From Ceratopteris richardii (taxonomy: Eukaryota > Streptophyta > Polypodiopsida > Polypodiales > Pteridaceae): a stretch of DNA of 64,000 nt. Under the pieces are notes generated by a model. The model was not told the origin of the DNA, did not search any database, and was given only the letters and a program-made list of their open reading frames with translations. Location of the stretch: positions 225,921,468-225,985,467 of the forward strand of contig CM035407.1 of the NCBI GenBank assembly GCA_020310875.1. The letters run 5' to 3'. Shown here one piece after another: positions 1 through 15,155 of this stretch. A program made the translations under genes and the position numbers. Within the stretch, counting starts at the first letter, position 1; each line of letters opens with the position of its first letter.

Positions 1-1800
1 TACAAGTCAAGGAAAAAAAACTCCTAAAGAGAGGAAAAAGTGCACTGGAGATCCTAGTGTGTTCACACATCACTACCGAAGTATTTATGTGATTTTCCTT
101 TAGGGAGAACGGCCATTGGTGCTAAATGGATATACAAGCTGAAATGTAAGCCTAATGGAAGAATTCATAAGTATAAGACTAGGCTTGTTTGCAAAAGCTA
201 TGCTCAAGAGGAATTTATTTTGATGAGATTTTTGTTGTCACATGTCGAATGACCATCGTTTGTAGCAATTGTGCACTTGCAACTCATTATGATTTGAATG
301 TATATCAGTGGGACATTAAAATTGTATTTCTGAATGGTGATCTACATGAAGTGTATGTATTTCAGTCCCAAGGTTTTATGCAAGGGTGTAAAAACAAATT
401 GTGCAAGTTAAAAAGGCATTATATGGTTTGAAGCAAGCACCACCTGTTTGGTATGAGAAGATACATACCCACTTGCTAGCACATGGTTTTCATAATGATC
501 CTACTAAGAGCATCTTATATGTTAAGCCTGCAGATGATGTACTTCTAATCATATATATTGCTCACTGCTCCTAATAAAAAACATTGTAGAATTTAAGCTT
601 ATCTGCATGCCTCTTTTGTGTTATCAAATTTGGGGAATTTGCATCATTATTTGGGCGTTCTATTTATGCAAAGTTCAAAGAACAACTTTTGTGTCAAACA
701 AAGTACATTGATATATTATTGCAATGATTTGGCCTTAAAGATCGCAAACCTATTGGCTACTCCCATGTAAACAGGTTTACACTTGAGCTTTCATGATGCT
801 CGAAATGCATTTAATATTATTCTATATCAGCAAGTTGTCGGATCCTTGATTTATTTATGCATAACTCAACTTGATATTTCGTTTGTTTTCTCTCACATGA
901 GTGGGTTCATGTATTACCCATGTCTCAAGCATTGGCAAGTGGTCAAGCACATCTTTTGCTACTTGAGTGGTACTCGAGTACTTGGTTTGTTTTATCCCAA
1001 GGGGGGATCATTACGATCAAATTTACATGCTTTTTTTAACTCAGACTAGGTTGATTGCTATGACACTCTTGTGTCCACCAATAGCTTTTGTTTCATAATT
1101 GGTAGCTCATGCATATCTTGATTGAGGAAGAAGCAACCTACTTTGGCCACCTCTAGTTGTGAGGTTGAGTACAAGGCAACTTGCACAGTGGTCGGAAGTG
1201 TATGGTTATGATGCCTTTTGGCTGATTTGAGTGTGGTTAAGTCCTTTGCCACCACCATCTTTAGTGACAATCAGAGCACATTGACATTTGCAAAGAATCC
1301 TTGTTCCATGCTCACACAAAGCACATTGTGATGCACGATCAATATATCAAAGAGGGATTCTTTGCTAGAGAGATCAGTTTGGCTTATGTGCTCACTCAAG
1401 ATAATGTTGTAGAACTTTTCACAAAAGCTCCACTTAGGGAGAAGTTCAAAGCTTTCCGCAAAGCTTTAAGCTAACTTCCTTTTGTGGATTACTTTCTTTC
1501 TACATATCTCACACTTCATTATACTCAAGTGCTAGCTCCTTGTTCACTGCATCATTTCCACAAGGGATTTGTTGCTGTATTTCAATAGTGATGTGTATGA
1601 GCACAGTTGAGACGGTTGGAGCACATTTTTCCCTCTTTCAGAGGTTTTTCCCCTCCGATTTGTATATACACCTATAACCCTAACGAGTCACTTACCTTTT
1701 TATATTCACTTGGTAACATCATTATTGTGTTGTGGTCCAAGGTTCTTCTCCTTCCTTGTGTTGCTCATGTGCTTTTGTAGACCTCAAAAGTCCAAGAGCT
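1..1800 (+). mobile_element. Ty1/copia fragment, RT-RNase H part with 3' LTR start
   Basis: Old copia pol fossil cut by the window start. Reverse-transcriptase similarity begins near 125 (KWIYKLK, then KYKTRLV) and RNase H-region similarity runs over 783-1049 (SLIYLCITQLDISF, KHIFCYLSGTR). The pol end near 1470 is followed by a short purine run (about 1560-1567) and a probable LTR start at 1570. The same family recurs at 7665-10690, and the two align through pol and into the LTR. The fragment is broken many times and looks old. Confidence 0.85.
1570..1800 (+). repeat. copia 3' LTR (partial or short)
   Basis: Begins TGTTGCTGTATTTC just after a purine-rich tract and aligns with 10451-10680. 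Shared words include GATGTGT, CATTTTTCCCTCTTT and a TATA-like TATATA. The far end is not sharply defined; similarity fades near 1790-1800. Confidence 0.6.
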
Positions 1801-3011
1801 ATAACTTCTTTATTTTTTTTCAACTGATAAACTGATTGGACATGTTTGAAAGCAAAATTCGCGACAATAAGTTTATTAAATTCAAAATGAATACATCCAC
1901 CAAATTGTTCAAATGATAGAGAATTTTCAATAAGGATATTCAACAGCTGTAGGCCAACGGCTTGAGCTTCTTAAGTAATTATGAATCCTTGACCAATGTA
2001 GTTTGCAAATTCTACAACTTGTTCAACATAGTTCTTTTATTTTACTATTGTTATCATCATAATAGATAAAGATTTTTGTTTTTCTCATTCATTTGGAGCC
2101 CAACTTTTACTAATGGAAAGAAATTGAGAAACACATTTTGTTACCTTGTCTTTCTTGATTCGATTCTTACGCTATACTTATTGTGACTTGTGAAATGAAG
2201 TTTCTCAATTAATCAATAAAACTTGAAACAAGACTGTTAACAACACATTCCCCAAAACAACAAGCACAAGAAAATAACATGATCCAATAATTGATGTATC
2301 CATACTTTAGATGGGATCCACCTTGTGATAATAGAGATAAATTAAAATAATTAAGATTTCTATAATGCAGTAAAGATATGTATAACTGACTTCAACACAT
2401 CAACGAATTCATTGATTCAGTAGTTGATTGAAAAATTTTCACCAAAATCTTCAACAAAACAAATCGAACATTTCCTGTCTGGAAGTTACAAAATTTCTTA
2501 CAAATATTGAAGAAATCAACAATTCAAGAACGAACCAACATAAAATAAAGAATTTATTTCCCGAACATTCAGTTTGATAACCTGCGACTAACTCTTCTTC
2601 AGCCTCTGATAGGTGGAATGGAAACTCTTCACGCTCCAATGATAGAGATTTAAAAAAAAAAAAAATAAAAAAAAAAAATAAAAATAAAAAATCATGAGGC
2701 CAGTTGCCTATATTCTTCATTTGGTATTACGAAGCACAATTATGCATCACCATTGAGTTTCGATGCAACAGTAGTAAGCAAACATTATCTATGAACACCA
2801 GCCTTTTAATGCTATCTATCTGCCATCATAACATCTTAGCTACAGCCTACGGGTTGAAGCCCCACTTTTCCCTTCCATAAAGAAATAACTAGAAAGTACA
2901 CTGAAGATGAAATAGACTTGAATTATACTCAAAGAATAATATCCATCCGAATTTCCAAGCCTCATCCCTGAGTTTCTGAACATCATTCCCATCCAGAAGA
3001 ATCTCCAAAGT
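1801..3011. other. no recognisable gene
   Basis: AT-rich DNA with no convincing coding similarity on either strand. It contains an A-rich low-complexity run at about 2651-2693. Short open frames here show no domain I recognise. Confidence 0.6.
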
Positions 3012-3070
3012 GGCCAGACCTTTCCCTTGTAATCAATAGGTTTACAGGTTCAAGCCCTGTCGCTACCCTC
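3012..3070 (+). tRNA. tRNA-like 3' half (tRNA pseudogene or SINE head)
   Basis: Contains a good RNA polymerase III B-box type T-arm (GGTTCAAGCCC inside ACAGGTTCAAGCCCTGT, whose flanks pair). It is preceded by an anticodon-arm-like stretch CCTTGTAATCAATAGG, in which the loop would read TGT (Thr). I see no matching D-arm or acceptor-stem partner upstream, so it is not a complete tRNA. It could be a tRNA relic or part of a tRNA-derived SINE. Confidence 0.35.
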
Positions 3071-3878
3071 CTATGCTAACTTAAGATGATTGTACTACCT
3101 TTCATCTGGCATTTGAAGGTACTGTAAGAAATAATAGCACAACAGAATAGACCAATAGACAAAGTTGAGAAAAAATTGCAGACAAAGAGAGACACAGACT
3201 GAGAGATAGAGAACTCAAATTCTCAAAATGCCAAAACTTATGCAGCTACAAAGATGGTTATGTCCACCCATGCACTCTCAATATGGAGCTCCCCCTCTGC
3301 ACTCCCCCCATTAAGTCTTTATGGAAAAACCGCGTGACACCACAAGGCCTTTATTTTCGCCTTGAATAACAACCCAATGGCGTGGAAGTTTATGCCCTAC
3401 CTAACTTAATGGCTAGGCTCACAAAGATCATCTATTACTATCCACGATCACACATAGACCTCATCTAATTTGGAAGTTAGGGTTCCTCAAATCTGGGCTC
3501 TCATAATGGCTTCTCCTCAAAATGGGGGCCTTAAAACTTAGAGCATCATGGATCATTTGTGTTCACTTAAAGGTGGATTATTGAGCATATCTAACAACCC
3601 CCAAATGCCAAGCTTTCAAAAGTGTCGATGAAGTTGCTCTCTCCCAAGAGAATTAGTGAAGATGTCTTCTCTATTTTCCTAATTGGGCAATAGCTTATCT
3701 CCACAACCCCATCCTCGATCAACTCAAGCACATAGTAATACTGAATTCTATGTGCTTGGTACCTGCATGGAAAACAACCCCATTTTTATGTGCTTGGTAC
3801 ATGCTTGGTGAAGATGTCTTATCCATTTTCTTCAGCTAGACAATAGCTTATCTCCACAACCCAGTCCTCAATTGTTAT

Positions 3879-3982
3879 GAGGGGAGTCCTTATTGAAGAG
3901 ATGGTATGAACCATCTCTTAGGCTCCACTAGAGGGGAGTCCTTATTGAAGAGATGGTATGAACCATCTCTTAGGCTCCACTC
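3879..3982. repeat. 52-bp tandem duplication (two units)
   Basis: Units 3879-3930 and 3931-3982 are almost identical (both start GAGGGGAGTCCTTATTG). Each contains the inverted pair AGAGATGGT ... ACCATCTCT, so each can fold as a hairpin. Confidence 0.85.
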
Positions 3983-4840
3983 GAAGGGAAACACACATCA
4001 GTGCCATGTGGCACCCATGTGAGATGCCACATTAGTCACTCCAAATTAAGGAGAGGATCAAATCCAAGGGGGTACGCGGCTGTGCGGCACATCAAGCATC
4101 GATCTCCGTGTTTGAGACTTGGGAATGCGTGTAGAATTGGGATCTGCCTCAAAAGAAGGGCTTCATTGAGAGCACAACATTGATGTCAGAGCCCAGACAA
4201 CGGCGGCTGACGGCCCATGCGGACGGAGCACACAAAGGCGCACGCGAAGAGCATCTGCCGACGGAAGTCCAGCCAACGAGGGAGCCAAGCTCCCCCATCT
4301 CTCTTCTCTCTCTTCCCTCCCTCTTGGTTGAGAGTAGCAAGGGAATAGCCCTCTATATATGCAACAAATTTGGCGCTGCGCAGCTCCTATGTGGGATTGA
4401 GATTCCCTTTTCTAACGCCTGCGAGTTCCAAAGGATGAAGATGCAGAGGGTTAAGTAAGCTCATTTTCAAGTTTTTTTTCTCAAATTTAGTGGAATGGTA
4501 TATACATGTAATATACCAAAATTTTGGCAAAGGAATGGTATATACATGTAATATGGGCTGTGGAGATGGGTATGGGTTTGATAAAAAAGCTTCAGTTTCT
4601 TAGTTTAGAGCTTCTCAAAGTCACCCTTCCATGAAGATTAGCTTTTCCACTTCCTACTTGTGACATACCCGGCTTCTCTGCACCATAGCTTGCTCATACG
4701 ATATCCGATTTCAAAAATCTTTGTCACTTTACGCAGCTACACTCCTAAGATTCACCTAGAGACTATCGATCTTGGATTTGGACGAGATTTGGTCAACCAA
4801 AATCTCTCTGCAACGCTTCAGCAGGAACTAGGCGGCCATT
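3983..4840. other. no recognisable gene; possible old LTR-like piece
   Basis: GC-richer than its surroundings. It holds a TATA-like CTCTATATATG near 4350, followed by AATTTGGCGCTGCGCAGC, which loosely recalls an LTR end plus primer-binding site, but no partner LTR or coding region supports this. The string GGAATGGTATATACATGTAATAT occurs twice, at about 4490 and 4531. Confidence 0.35.
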
Positions 4841-4846
4841 TTCGGG

Positions 4847-7217
4847 CTAGTTTTTCATCATCCGGTGTCCAAATTCACTTTTTTCACTTTGGATAGCTCT
4901 ATATCTTTGAAGTACAGGTGGTGGGCTACATTTCTTGGACTCACGAGGACTGTCAAATCTCAAAAGTTGTTCAGTTTCACAGAAAAGGCATATCATTATA
5001 CATGGTAAATGGGATCCATTAGAACTACAATTACCTGTGCCATAGAAAAAGTCTAGGACCCAGTCATCATCATTGGAAAACAACTGAAGAAGTCGCATAA
5101 TCAGTTTTTGTGGCTTCTGATATGGATTTACCAATGTATTGTCCCCAGCTACATGACAAAGTTTCTTTGTAATTGCAGGGAACATGAGTACATTGGAGAT
5201 TCCTTTCTCATTGCAATGTTCCGTGAACCCTTCGTTTGCTTACGTCATCATAATACCTGATTGTAATGCATTTTGTTGAACTCACAAACCTATACGAAGG
5301 AGTATGATTGACATTTGTCTTTACCCTGCCAAAGAAAGCTATAAGTAAAATAGAGTTAATTATGCATAAATAAGAGACCAAAATGAAGATAGATTACCAT
5401 GTAAGACACTCCACAGCATGACATCTTAACTTCAAAGTAGTTAATACAGAAAACGATTGATCCCTGCTATGGAAAATAACTATCCTCCACAAAGGTGACA
5501 TAGTCAAGTCTGCAAAATCAGTCACCATCTTGCGAATCTGTGGGTGTTTGAATGGCTCATCATCATTAATAGAGCCCATCATCCTAAACCCGTAGGGTAT
5601 ATCTACTATTACAAGGGAGTAATGTTTTCTAGGTACAACCGTACACATATTATTTACATCAGTGCAATATACATTGTAATATACATGTCTAAGGGAGTCT
5701 AGAGGACTGGAGAAACGCTTCAAATCTGACTCATCATCAATTGATTTCCTTAGCTTTTAACCTAGACTTCTTATGCCTTGCCCTTTGAATGTGAGCCAAG
5801 AATGCAGGTGGCCAATCGTCATTTACCTCTACAGACTTCGACTTTTTTGGCTTCTACAAAAACAATAGAAGAAGAATAATTATTGGCATGTATCATAAAT
5901 CGATGCCTGGCATCGACCTATGCCAAGAGATCGATGCCTGGCATCGACTCGGTGCTAATAGCCGATGCCTAGCATTGACTTCTGCCAAGAAGTCGATGAC
6001 TGGCATCAACTTCTCGCAAGAAGTCGATGCCTAGCATCCATTCTTCGCTACAATTTGATGCCTAACATCGAATCAATGTTCATATCTGTCCTCACATTTG
6101 ATGCCATGCATCTCCTTTGAGCAGTGAGTCGATGATTGGCTTTAACATTCAGCAGAGAACTCGATGCCAGGCATCGACATTAAGCAGGAAGTCGATGCCA
6201 AGCATCAGCCTCTCCCCAAACCTCGATGCCCGACATCGACATTCAGCAAAGAATTGATGCCAAGCATCGACATCTTGGCTAAAGTCGATGTCAGGCATTG
6301 ACTATCTTAACTCAAAGTGGATTTGGATCACCTACCCAATCACAAAACAATATAAAATATTCAGATAATGCTTTGTATGATGATGTGGTTGGATACTTTG
6401 CCTACACTTCACTCAAGGAGAAGCATCCCAACTTCTTCATCATTACCTCCTGAATCTTCATATAGACTTTATGACTGCATTTCGATGGATAAAAGTGGCC
6501 CAGTGAGTTCAGAAACAAGAAACACAAACCAAAGAACCTTTAAGAAAAATCCTACTTACTTGTTGAGCTCAGTGACCATCTCTTCAAGACTTAAATCTTT
6601 AGAAATTACTCTTGATAAAGTTGATATTATCAAGGTATCATCCTTGATCCCTTGGAGGGCTCTCCATGGTGTTTACTTCATATCCTCAGCAACCTCTTCA
6701 ATCCAAAGATCAAGCTTCTTTCCTTTTCCCTTCACATCCACTTGAAGATATGGCTTTACAGAGCTTCATTCATTTAGGTCTACCATGACTAGAAAAGGAA
6801 CTACAATCGCGTGTGGATTTATCTTCATTTTTGTCTTTAGGTTTTGCACATGCAAATTATGTGGCTCCCTTATCTCAAGGGGCCTTCTCCCTGTGACTGG
6901 GTCAATGGGTGATCTGTGGATAATATTGATGGGTAGGTGGAAAAATTGTCCTTTTCTAACAAGTTTTCTCCTCGCAATGTCCTCCCTTATCGTATTCTGC
7001 TTAGTACCCAAGATCCCTGATGCAAGTTCTCCACCAGGTGCCATGATAACATCCTCTGAGTCAGAACTTGTCTGAGTGGATGCTTCAACTGTTGTTTTCT
7101 TCAACTACATCGAGTTGCATATCATTCAAGAAAGTTCTCCCCTCCATAGATAAATTATGAAATCCATGATAAATAGCTTCTTGCAATAGTGGATGCGTTT
7201 GATACCTAATGTCGCCA
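4847..7217 (-). pseudogene. decayed multi-exon gene, DNA N6/N4 methylase-like with ParB-like segment
   Basis: Reading the minus strand, exon-like pieces appear in order. About 7217-7085 contains DIRYQTHPLLQEAIYHG after a T-rich AG acceptor. About 7104-6766 contains GRRPLEIREPHNLHVQNLK and HAIVVPFLVMVD, which resembles a ParB-type segment. The piece 6745-6560 (SLEEMVTELNK) ends at a perfect GTAAGT donor. About 5853-5398 contains VIVDIPYGF, a DPPY-type motif IV, and the piece ending near 4847 contains NPYQKPQKLI and WVLDFFYGTGN, an FxGxG motif I. Motif IV before motif I is the beta-class order. Inferred introns are 5854-6559 (donor GTAAGT, acceptor TTTTGTAG) and about 5190-5397. Stops and frame changes between pieces suggest a decayed copy. 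It could be a host gene relic or cargo of a DNA transposon. The methylase motifs are clear; the ParB assignment is tentative. Confidence 0.5.
5897..6303. repeat. 31-bp minisatellite with palindromic core, inside an intron
   Basis: About 13 units, the later ones spaced 31-32 bp apart (starts near 6129, 6161, 6192, 6223, 6254, 6285). Each centres on variants of TCGATGCCTGGCATCGA, an almost perfect palindrome, followed by a spacer resembling CATTCAGCAGAGAAC. The array lies wholly inside the inferred methylase-like intron 5854-6559. The period is not a multiple of three, in keeping with non-coding sequence. Confidence 0.9.
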
Positions 7218-7664
7218 TCTAAAAGGAGAAACCATAAAGTTATTGTGTACACAAACCATAAGAATTTAGAGAACTTTATGACCACCCACTCTAAAATGGC
7301 ATTGGAATATGGTCTTCGACGCTTGATTATTCCAATGGGAGAAAGCTTTTATCTTAACTACAATAATATAAAATATATCTTCCTTTTACACCTTAGGAAC
7401 ATGACCTTTTAGACTTCTCACTTTTTTATTTCCATCACAAAGAATTGTTTGAACAAAAAAAAAAGAAAATCATGCGCACATGTGAATGTGAGTGAAACCG
7501 AAACATGTGAGTATGTTTATTTGGGAAAAATATGCAAATTCATAGGACAATCCTTGCAAATCTCTATACAAGTTCCATAATTCCATTGTGACTATGCTTA
7601 TTTGAGTGAATTGATAGGACAATCCTTGCAAATATCTGAGAGAGAGTTGATATTGAGGAGGCAA
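7218..7664. other. no recognisable gene; short direct repeat
   Basis: Spacer between the methylase-like relic and the second copia copy. The 20-mer ATAGGACAATCCTTGCAAAT occurs at 7542-7561 and again at 7614-7633. Confidence 0.6.
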
Positions 7665-9164
7665 AAACTATGCCAAAATGGTTGGTGTACTCTCATAGTG
7701 CCTCTTTTGCATCAGATTGCTATGCTATGGTTGTGTCTAGTCTCTGTGATGAGAATGAGCCTGTTTCATTTGAAGAAGCACAAAATTCACAAAATTGGAT
7801 GGTTGCTATGCAATCTGAATATGATGCTATAATGAATAATGGTACATGGTCTTTACGTGACTTGCCTCCTCGCAAGAAAGACATTGTCACAAAGTGGGTA
7901 TACAAGCTGAAGCATAAGCTTGATGGAACAGTTGACAAGTATAAGGCTAGGCTTGTTGCAAAGGGTTATGCTCAAGAAAGAGGCATTGATTTTGATGAGA
8001 CCTTTGCACCTACATGCTGTATGACTATTGTTCGGAGCATCTGTGCACTTGCAGCTCATCATGTTGGAATGTACATCAGTTGGACATTAAAAAAACATTC
8101 TAAATGGTGACTTGCATGAAGAAGTGTATGTTTTTCAGCCCCGTGGTTTTGTGCAGTAAGGGAATGAAAACCAAGTGTGCAGGTCAAAGAAGGCATTATA
8201 TGGTTTAAAGCAAGCACCATGTGCTTGGTATGAAAAGATACATGCCTATCTGATTGCACATGGTTTTGAGAATAGTCCAACAGAAAGCACCTTATATGTT
8301 AAGCATGCTAATGATGTGCTTCTAATCATTGTGGTGTATGTTGATGACATGTTGCTCACTGGTCCTCATGACATGCATATTGTTGATTTTAAGGCTGATT
8401 TGCATGCCTCGTTTGAGATGTCTGATTTAGAGCATTTGCATCACTATTTGGGCATTCAGTTTATGCAAGTTGATGGTGGAATGGCTTTGTATTAGACAAA
8501 ATATATTGACATATTATTGCAGCATTTTGGCCTTGAAGACTGTAAGCCTATTGCCACTCCTATGGAGACAGGTTTACGATTGAGTATTCATGATGTTGGA
8601 GATGCATTTGATGTTGTTCTCTATTAGGAGCCTCTTGGATGCTTGATTTACTTATGCATTACTCGGCCGGATATTCACTTTGCTATCTCACAGATGAGGA
8701 AGTTTAGGCATTGCCCAGGTGTCACTCACTGGCAGGCGGTTAAGCACATCTTTCGCTACTTGAGTGGTCCTCGGCTACTTGGATTGTTTTATCCCAAGGG
8801 GGGATCACTACCACCAGATTTGCATGCTTTTTCTGATAGTGATTGGGTTGGTTGCTATGACACTTGTGTGTCCATCAATGGTTTTTACTTCATGCTTGGT
8901 AGCTCATGTATATCTTGGTTGAGCAAGAAGCAGCTTACTGTGGCCATTTCTAGTTGTGAGGTTGAGTATAGGGAAGCTTTCACAACGACTTTTGAGTGTG
9001 TGTGGCTCAAATGTCTTATGGGTGATTTGGGTGTTGGTCAGTCTTTTGCCACCACCATCGTCACTAACAGTTAGAGCGCATTGGCAGTTGCAAGGAACCC
9101 TGTGTTCCATGCTCGCACTAAGCACATTGATGTGCATTATCATTATGTCAGGGAGAGGTTCTCT

Positions 9165-10243
9165 GAAAGAACTTGGAGAAGCTTGTAGAAGGTAGAAAAG
9201 GCGTTTCGAAGCGATGAAGTTTGGTCAAGCCAATCGGCACAAGACCAGCCCTTGAGCTTATGGAGACTCAAATAGACATTATAGGCATGCAATAAGTGCA
9301 AAGAAACACACTATGTACTTTGGAGCATCAAGGAGAATGAGTCGATACAAAACAGATAGGTTCGCGGGTTGACTATCTCAAAAAACTTACTATCTATGGA
9401 AGAGACAATGAATTTCAAATGCCCATAGCGACCAACGTGATTACAATTAGAAAAAATCCTTTTATGGGAGTGATACACATAGGGTTGAGTGTATAGAATG
9501 CACAAAAGTATAAGGAATAAGCAAAATATGCTATAGAAATGAATGCGACATTCACCAGTGGTACTTCCTATTTTTCAGGAATACGTAGAGATTGACCCCG
9601 AGACAGAAAAAACTTAGATTTCTCTCAATCTACTAAACTAAATGCTATGAACATTTATACGCATAAACTAAACACTAATATCTTTCCAATGAGCCATCTT
9701 GCACTCAATTTGGAGCTCTGGATAGAGAGAGAAGCCTCTGCAATATTACTAATTGCGAATAAGATGATGCAGAGAATTGAAGGAGCAAGACAATGATGGT
9801 CACAAGTGTATGTATATTGCTTGCATGTAATGTAAAAGTGATTTCAAGTCTTTATATAGACTATAGGAGTGTTCCAAGACTTCTACAAGAGAAATTTGAA
9901 TTCAAATGAAGGTGGGAATGGTTCTTGGAGGGAATCAATTCACTTTCCTACAATCTAGGAAAAGTGAAGATCTAGTTTGATCTACTTTTAGGTGATTGAT
10001 TGCTTGATTGAATGCAACTTCAACCACCACAAATTCGTGGGATTTGGGCTCTATCTTTCTACCTTTACATGTGTAAAGCTCAAGGCTTTTACAACGGTAA
10101 ATGAACCATCAAAAAATCTCTCAAAAAAATACAATAAATGAGAATATGAAAAAGAAATCTCCAACGGATATTCTTTCGGCGCGATAGCCTTTGATGTAGA
10201 TCAAATCCACCTCAAGCATAGTGTAAGCTTGATGTTCCAACAA
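9165..10243. mobile_element. solo LTR nested in the copia fragment
   Basis: Interrupts the copia pol end, which matches the intact order at 1321-1470. The insert is flanked by TCTCT on both sides (9160-9164 and 10244-10248), a 5-bp target duplication. Its ends are TG-like (TGAAAGAAC) and CA-like (GTTCCAACA). It holds a TATA-like CTTTATATAGAC and no coding region. This is the structure left by recombination between two LTRs. The source family is not identified. Confidence 0.7.
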
Positions 10244-10450
10244 TCTCTACTGGGGAGATCAGCTTGGCATATGTGCCCAAGCAGGAGAACATTGCAGACC
10301 TTTTTACGAAGGCTCTGCCTAGGAAGAAGTTTGAAGCTTTCCGCAAAGCTTTGAGATTACTTCCTTTTGTGGATTGATTCCACATAGCATTGCACTTCCT
10401 TATACATGAGTGCCAGCTCCTTGTTCACCGCATCACTCCCAGGGGGAATT

Positions 10451-10680
10451 TGTTGATATATTTAGGTAGTGATGTGTGTGAACACTCTAGGACCGCGAGG
10501 AAACATTTTTCCCTCTTTAGGAGGTTTTTTTCTCTGACTTCTATATATGCCTATTGCCCTAACTGGCTACCTTATCTTTCTACATTATAGTGGTAATACA
10601 TTCAATATTGTGTGTTGTGCGCCAAACTTCTTCTTCTTCTTTGTTTTGTTCGCGTGCTTCCATAGATCTCTAACTCCAAT
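10451..10680 (+). repeat. copia 3' LTR
   Basis: Starts TGTTGATATATTTAGG directly after the polypurine tract and aligns with 1570-1800. A TATA-like CTATATATGCC lies near 10540. The right border is approximate. Confidence 0.6.
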
Positions 10681-10690
10681 AGAAATAATC

Positions 10691-11371
10691 AATCCAAGGA
10701 CTTAGTTATCCAAGGATGAGAGCTCACCTAACTTAGCAACTTAAGCAGATAGAAGGGATCCCTTTAATGTTGGAAGGAGTCATCCACTCTAAAACATATG
10801 GTAGCCAATCCACCCTTGGAGCCAAACAATTTGTAATTTATATCTAAAGAGCAATAAAAGGGAGATAACATCTATTGAATTGGTTGGGGCTTTGGGTCAT
10901 TCACCAAGAGAGACAAGAACTTAGAGCATTCTAGTGAAACATCTAGTGTATTACTCTAACTGGACATAGAGGTAGAATCCTAATTAACTAGAGAAGCCTA
11001 ACATGATAAATCAATTCCAAGGAGGTGGAAGGAATCATAATAAGTGAATCACTGAGGAAACCATAGGGAAAACCACTAGCTCAAGGAGACATGGGGAAAA
11101 ACACTCAAACAAAGTTGGAAATATAACTTCTAGAAAGAGTAAGGGAGAGAGGCAGAAATCTAATTCAATATAATAGTGTACAAGCTAAAAGAACATAGCA
11201 TGAGAAGAGGGGCTTCTTTCTCTCCAAAGCATAATAGAAATTGTACATGACTTTTCTTTTGAAGTATATTATTATTGAGAGCCATGTTGACCATTATCTA
11301 ACCATGCCATTGTACTAGGGTATCTAAACCACTGGAATTGTATATTGTGAGACTAATCAAGAATAAAAGTG
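10691..11371. other. no recognisable gene
   Basis: AT-rich spacer before the giant gypsy element; I see no domain or RNA gene. Its last bases adjoin the left target duplication of that element. Confidence 0.6.
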
Positions 11372-11376
11372 TGTAC
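11372..11376. repeat. target-site duplication, left copy (TGTAC)
   Basis: TGTAC directly before the LTR end TGGATAAGG at 11377. The same five bases follow the opposite LTR end at 33385-33389. Confidence 0.85.
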
Positions 11377-11484
11377 TGGATAAGGCCTGATGTACCAAAT
11401 TTATGCAAATTAATGAACTTGTTTAGCTTTTGTTCCTATGTTTGGTCTTATATTTCCACTCGAGTTTAGCAAATATCCACGTTT

Positions 11485-11950
11485 TTGACTATTTGGAAAC
11501 CCCTCTTTTCCCTCTTGGGTTTCTTTCCCTTGGCTGATGCTCACTCACCTGCGTTCACCCACTCCCTCACGCATTCACACCCACTCACATATATAATCGC
11601 ACACCTCTCTCACATGCACACTTACTTCCACCTCCATGCATTCACTACCAGCCCTCACCTCTCTCTCTAACTCTCCTTCTCTCTTACCCTCTTAGCCTCA
11701 CACACATAAATTCACACTTCCCACAACAGCTTACATACATTCACACATTCTGCACTTCTGTTCTCCCTCTTTTACTCTTGCTTCCTCACACTCTTCTCTC
11801 GCTTATGTACACACCAACACACATACACCCTCTCACATACCCTCATGCACACATGCACTCATCTACACACATATGTCTGACCCTTCTCTCATGTACTCTC
11901 TCTTTCTCACTCTTTGCTTCTTCCCTTGCTCTTCTCTTCCTACCCTATTA
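11485..11950. repeat. pyrimidine-rich, CACA/CTCA low-complexity tract in LTR
   Basis: Dense CTCACAC, CACACC and CTCTCT words on the plus strand, repeated in the other LTR at about 27190-27640. Open frames here (rich in Ser, His, Leu, Thr) reflect composition and are not genes. In element sense it is a purine-rich GTGTGAG tract close to the LTR 3' end. Confidence 0.75.

Positions 11951-15155
<3,205 letters not shown>

Larger units (their letters stand above)
7665..10690 (+). mobile_element. Ty1/copia fragment, RT-RNase H plus 3' LTR, split by a solo LTR
   Basis: Better-preserved relative of the fragment at 1-1800. RT similarity is at 7670-8495 (WVYKLKHKLDGTVDKYKARL, then VVYVDDMLLTG, a YxDD-type active site). 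RNase H similarity is at 8643-9100 (FRYLSGPRLLGLFYPKGG, SWLSKKQLTVA). The pol end resumes at 10249 after a nested 1.08-kb insertion. A polypurine tract (AGGGGGAATT, 10441-10450) precedes the LTR start. Gag, protease and integrase are not seen. Broken several times. Confidence 0.88.

Noticed and set aside
4340-4400. LTR end plus Asp-type primer-binding site
   Set aside because: Only TTGGCGC matches; no partner LTR, no gag nearby, and the TATA-like motif is too close to the supposed LTR end.
5897-6303. CRISPR array (regular 31-bp spacing)
   Set aside because: The whole unit repeats with drift, spacers are themselves related, the DNA is plant nuclear with introns, and no cas genes are present. 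It is a minisatellite.
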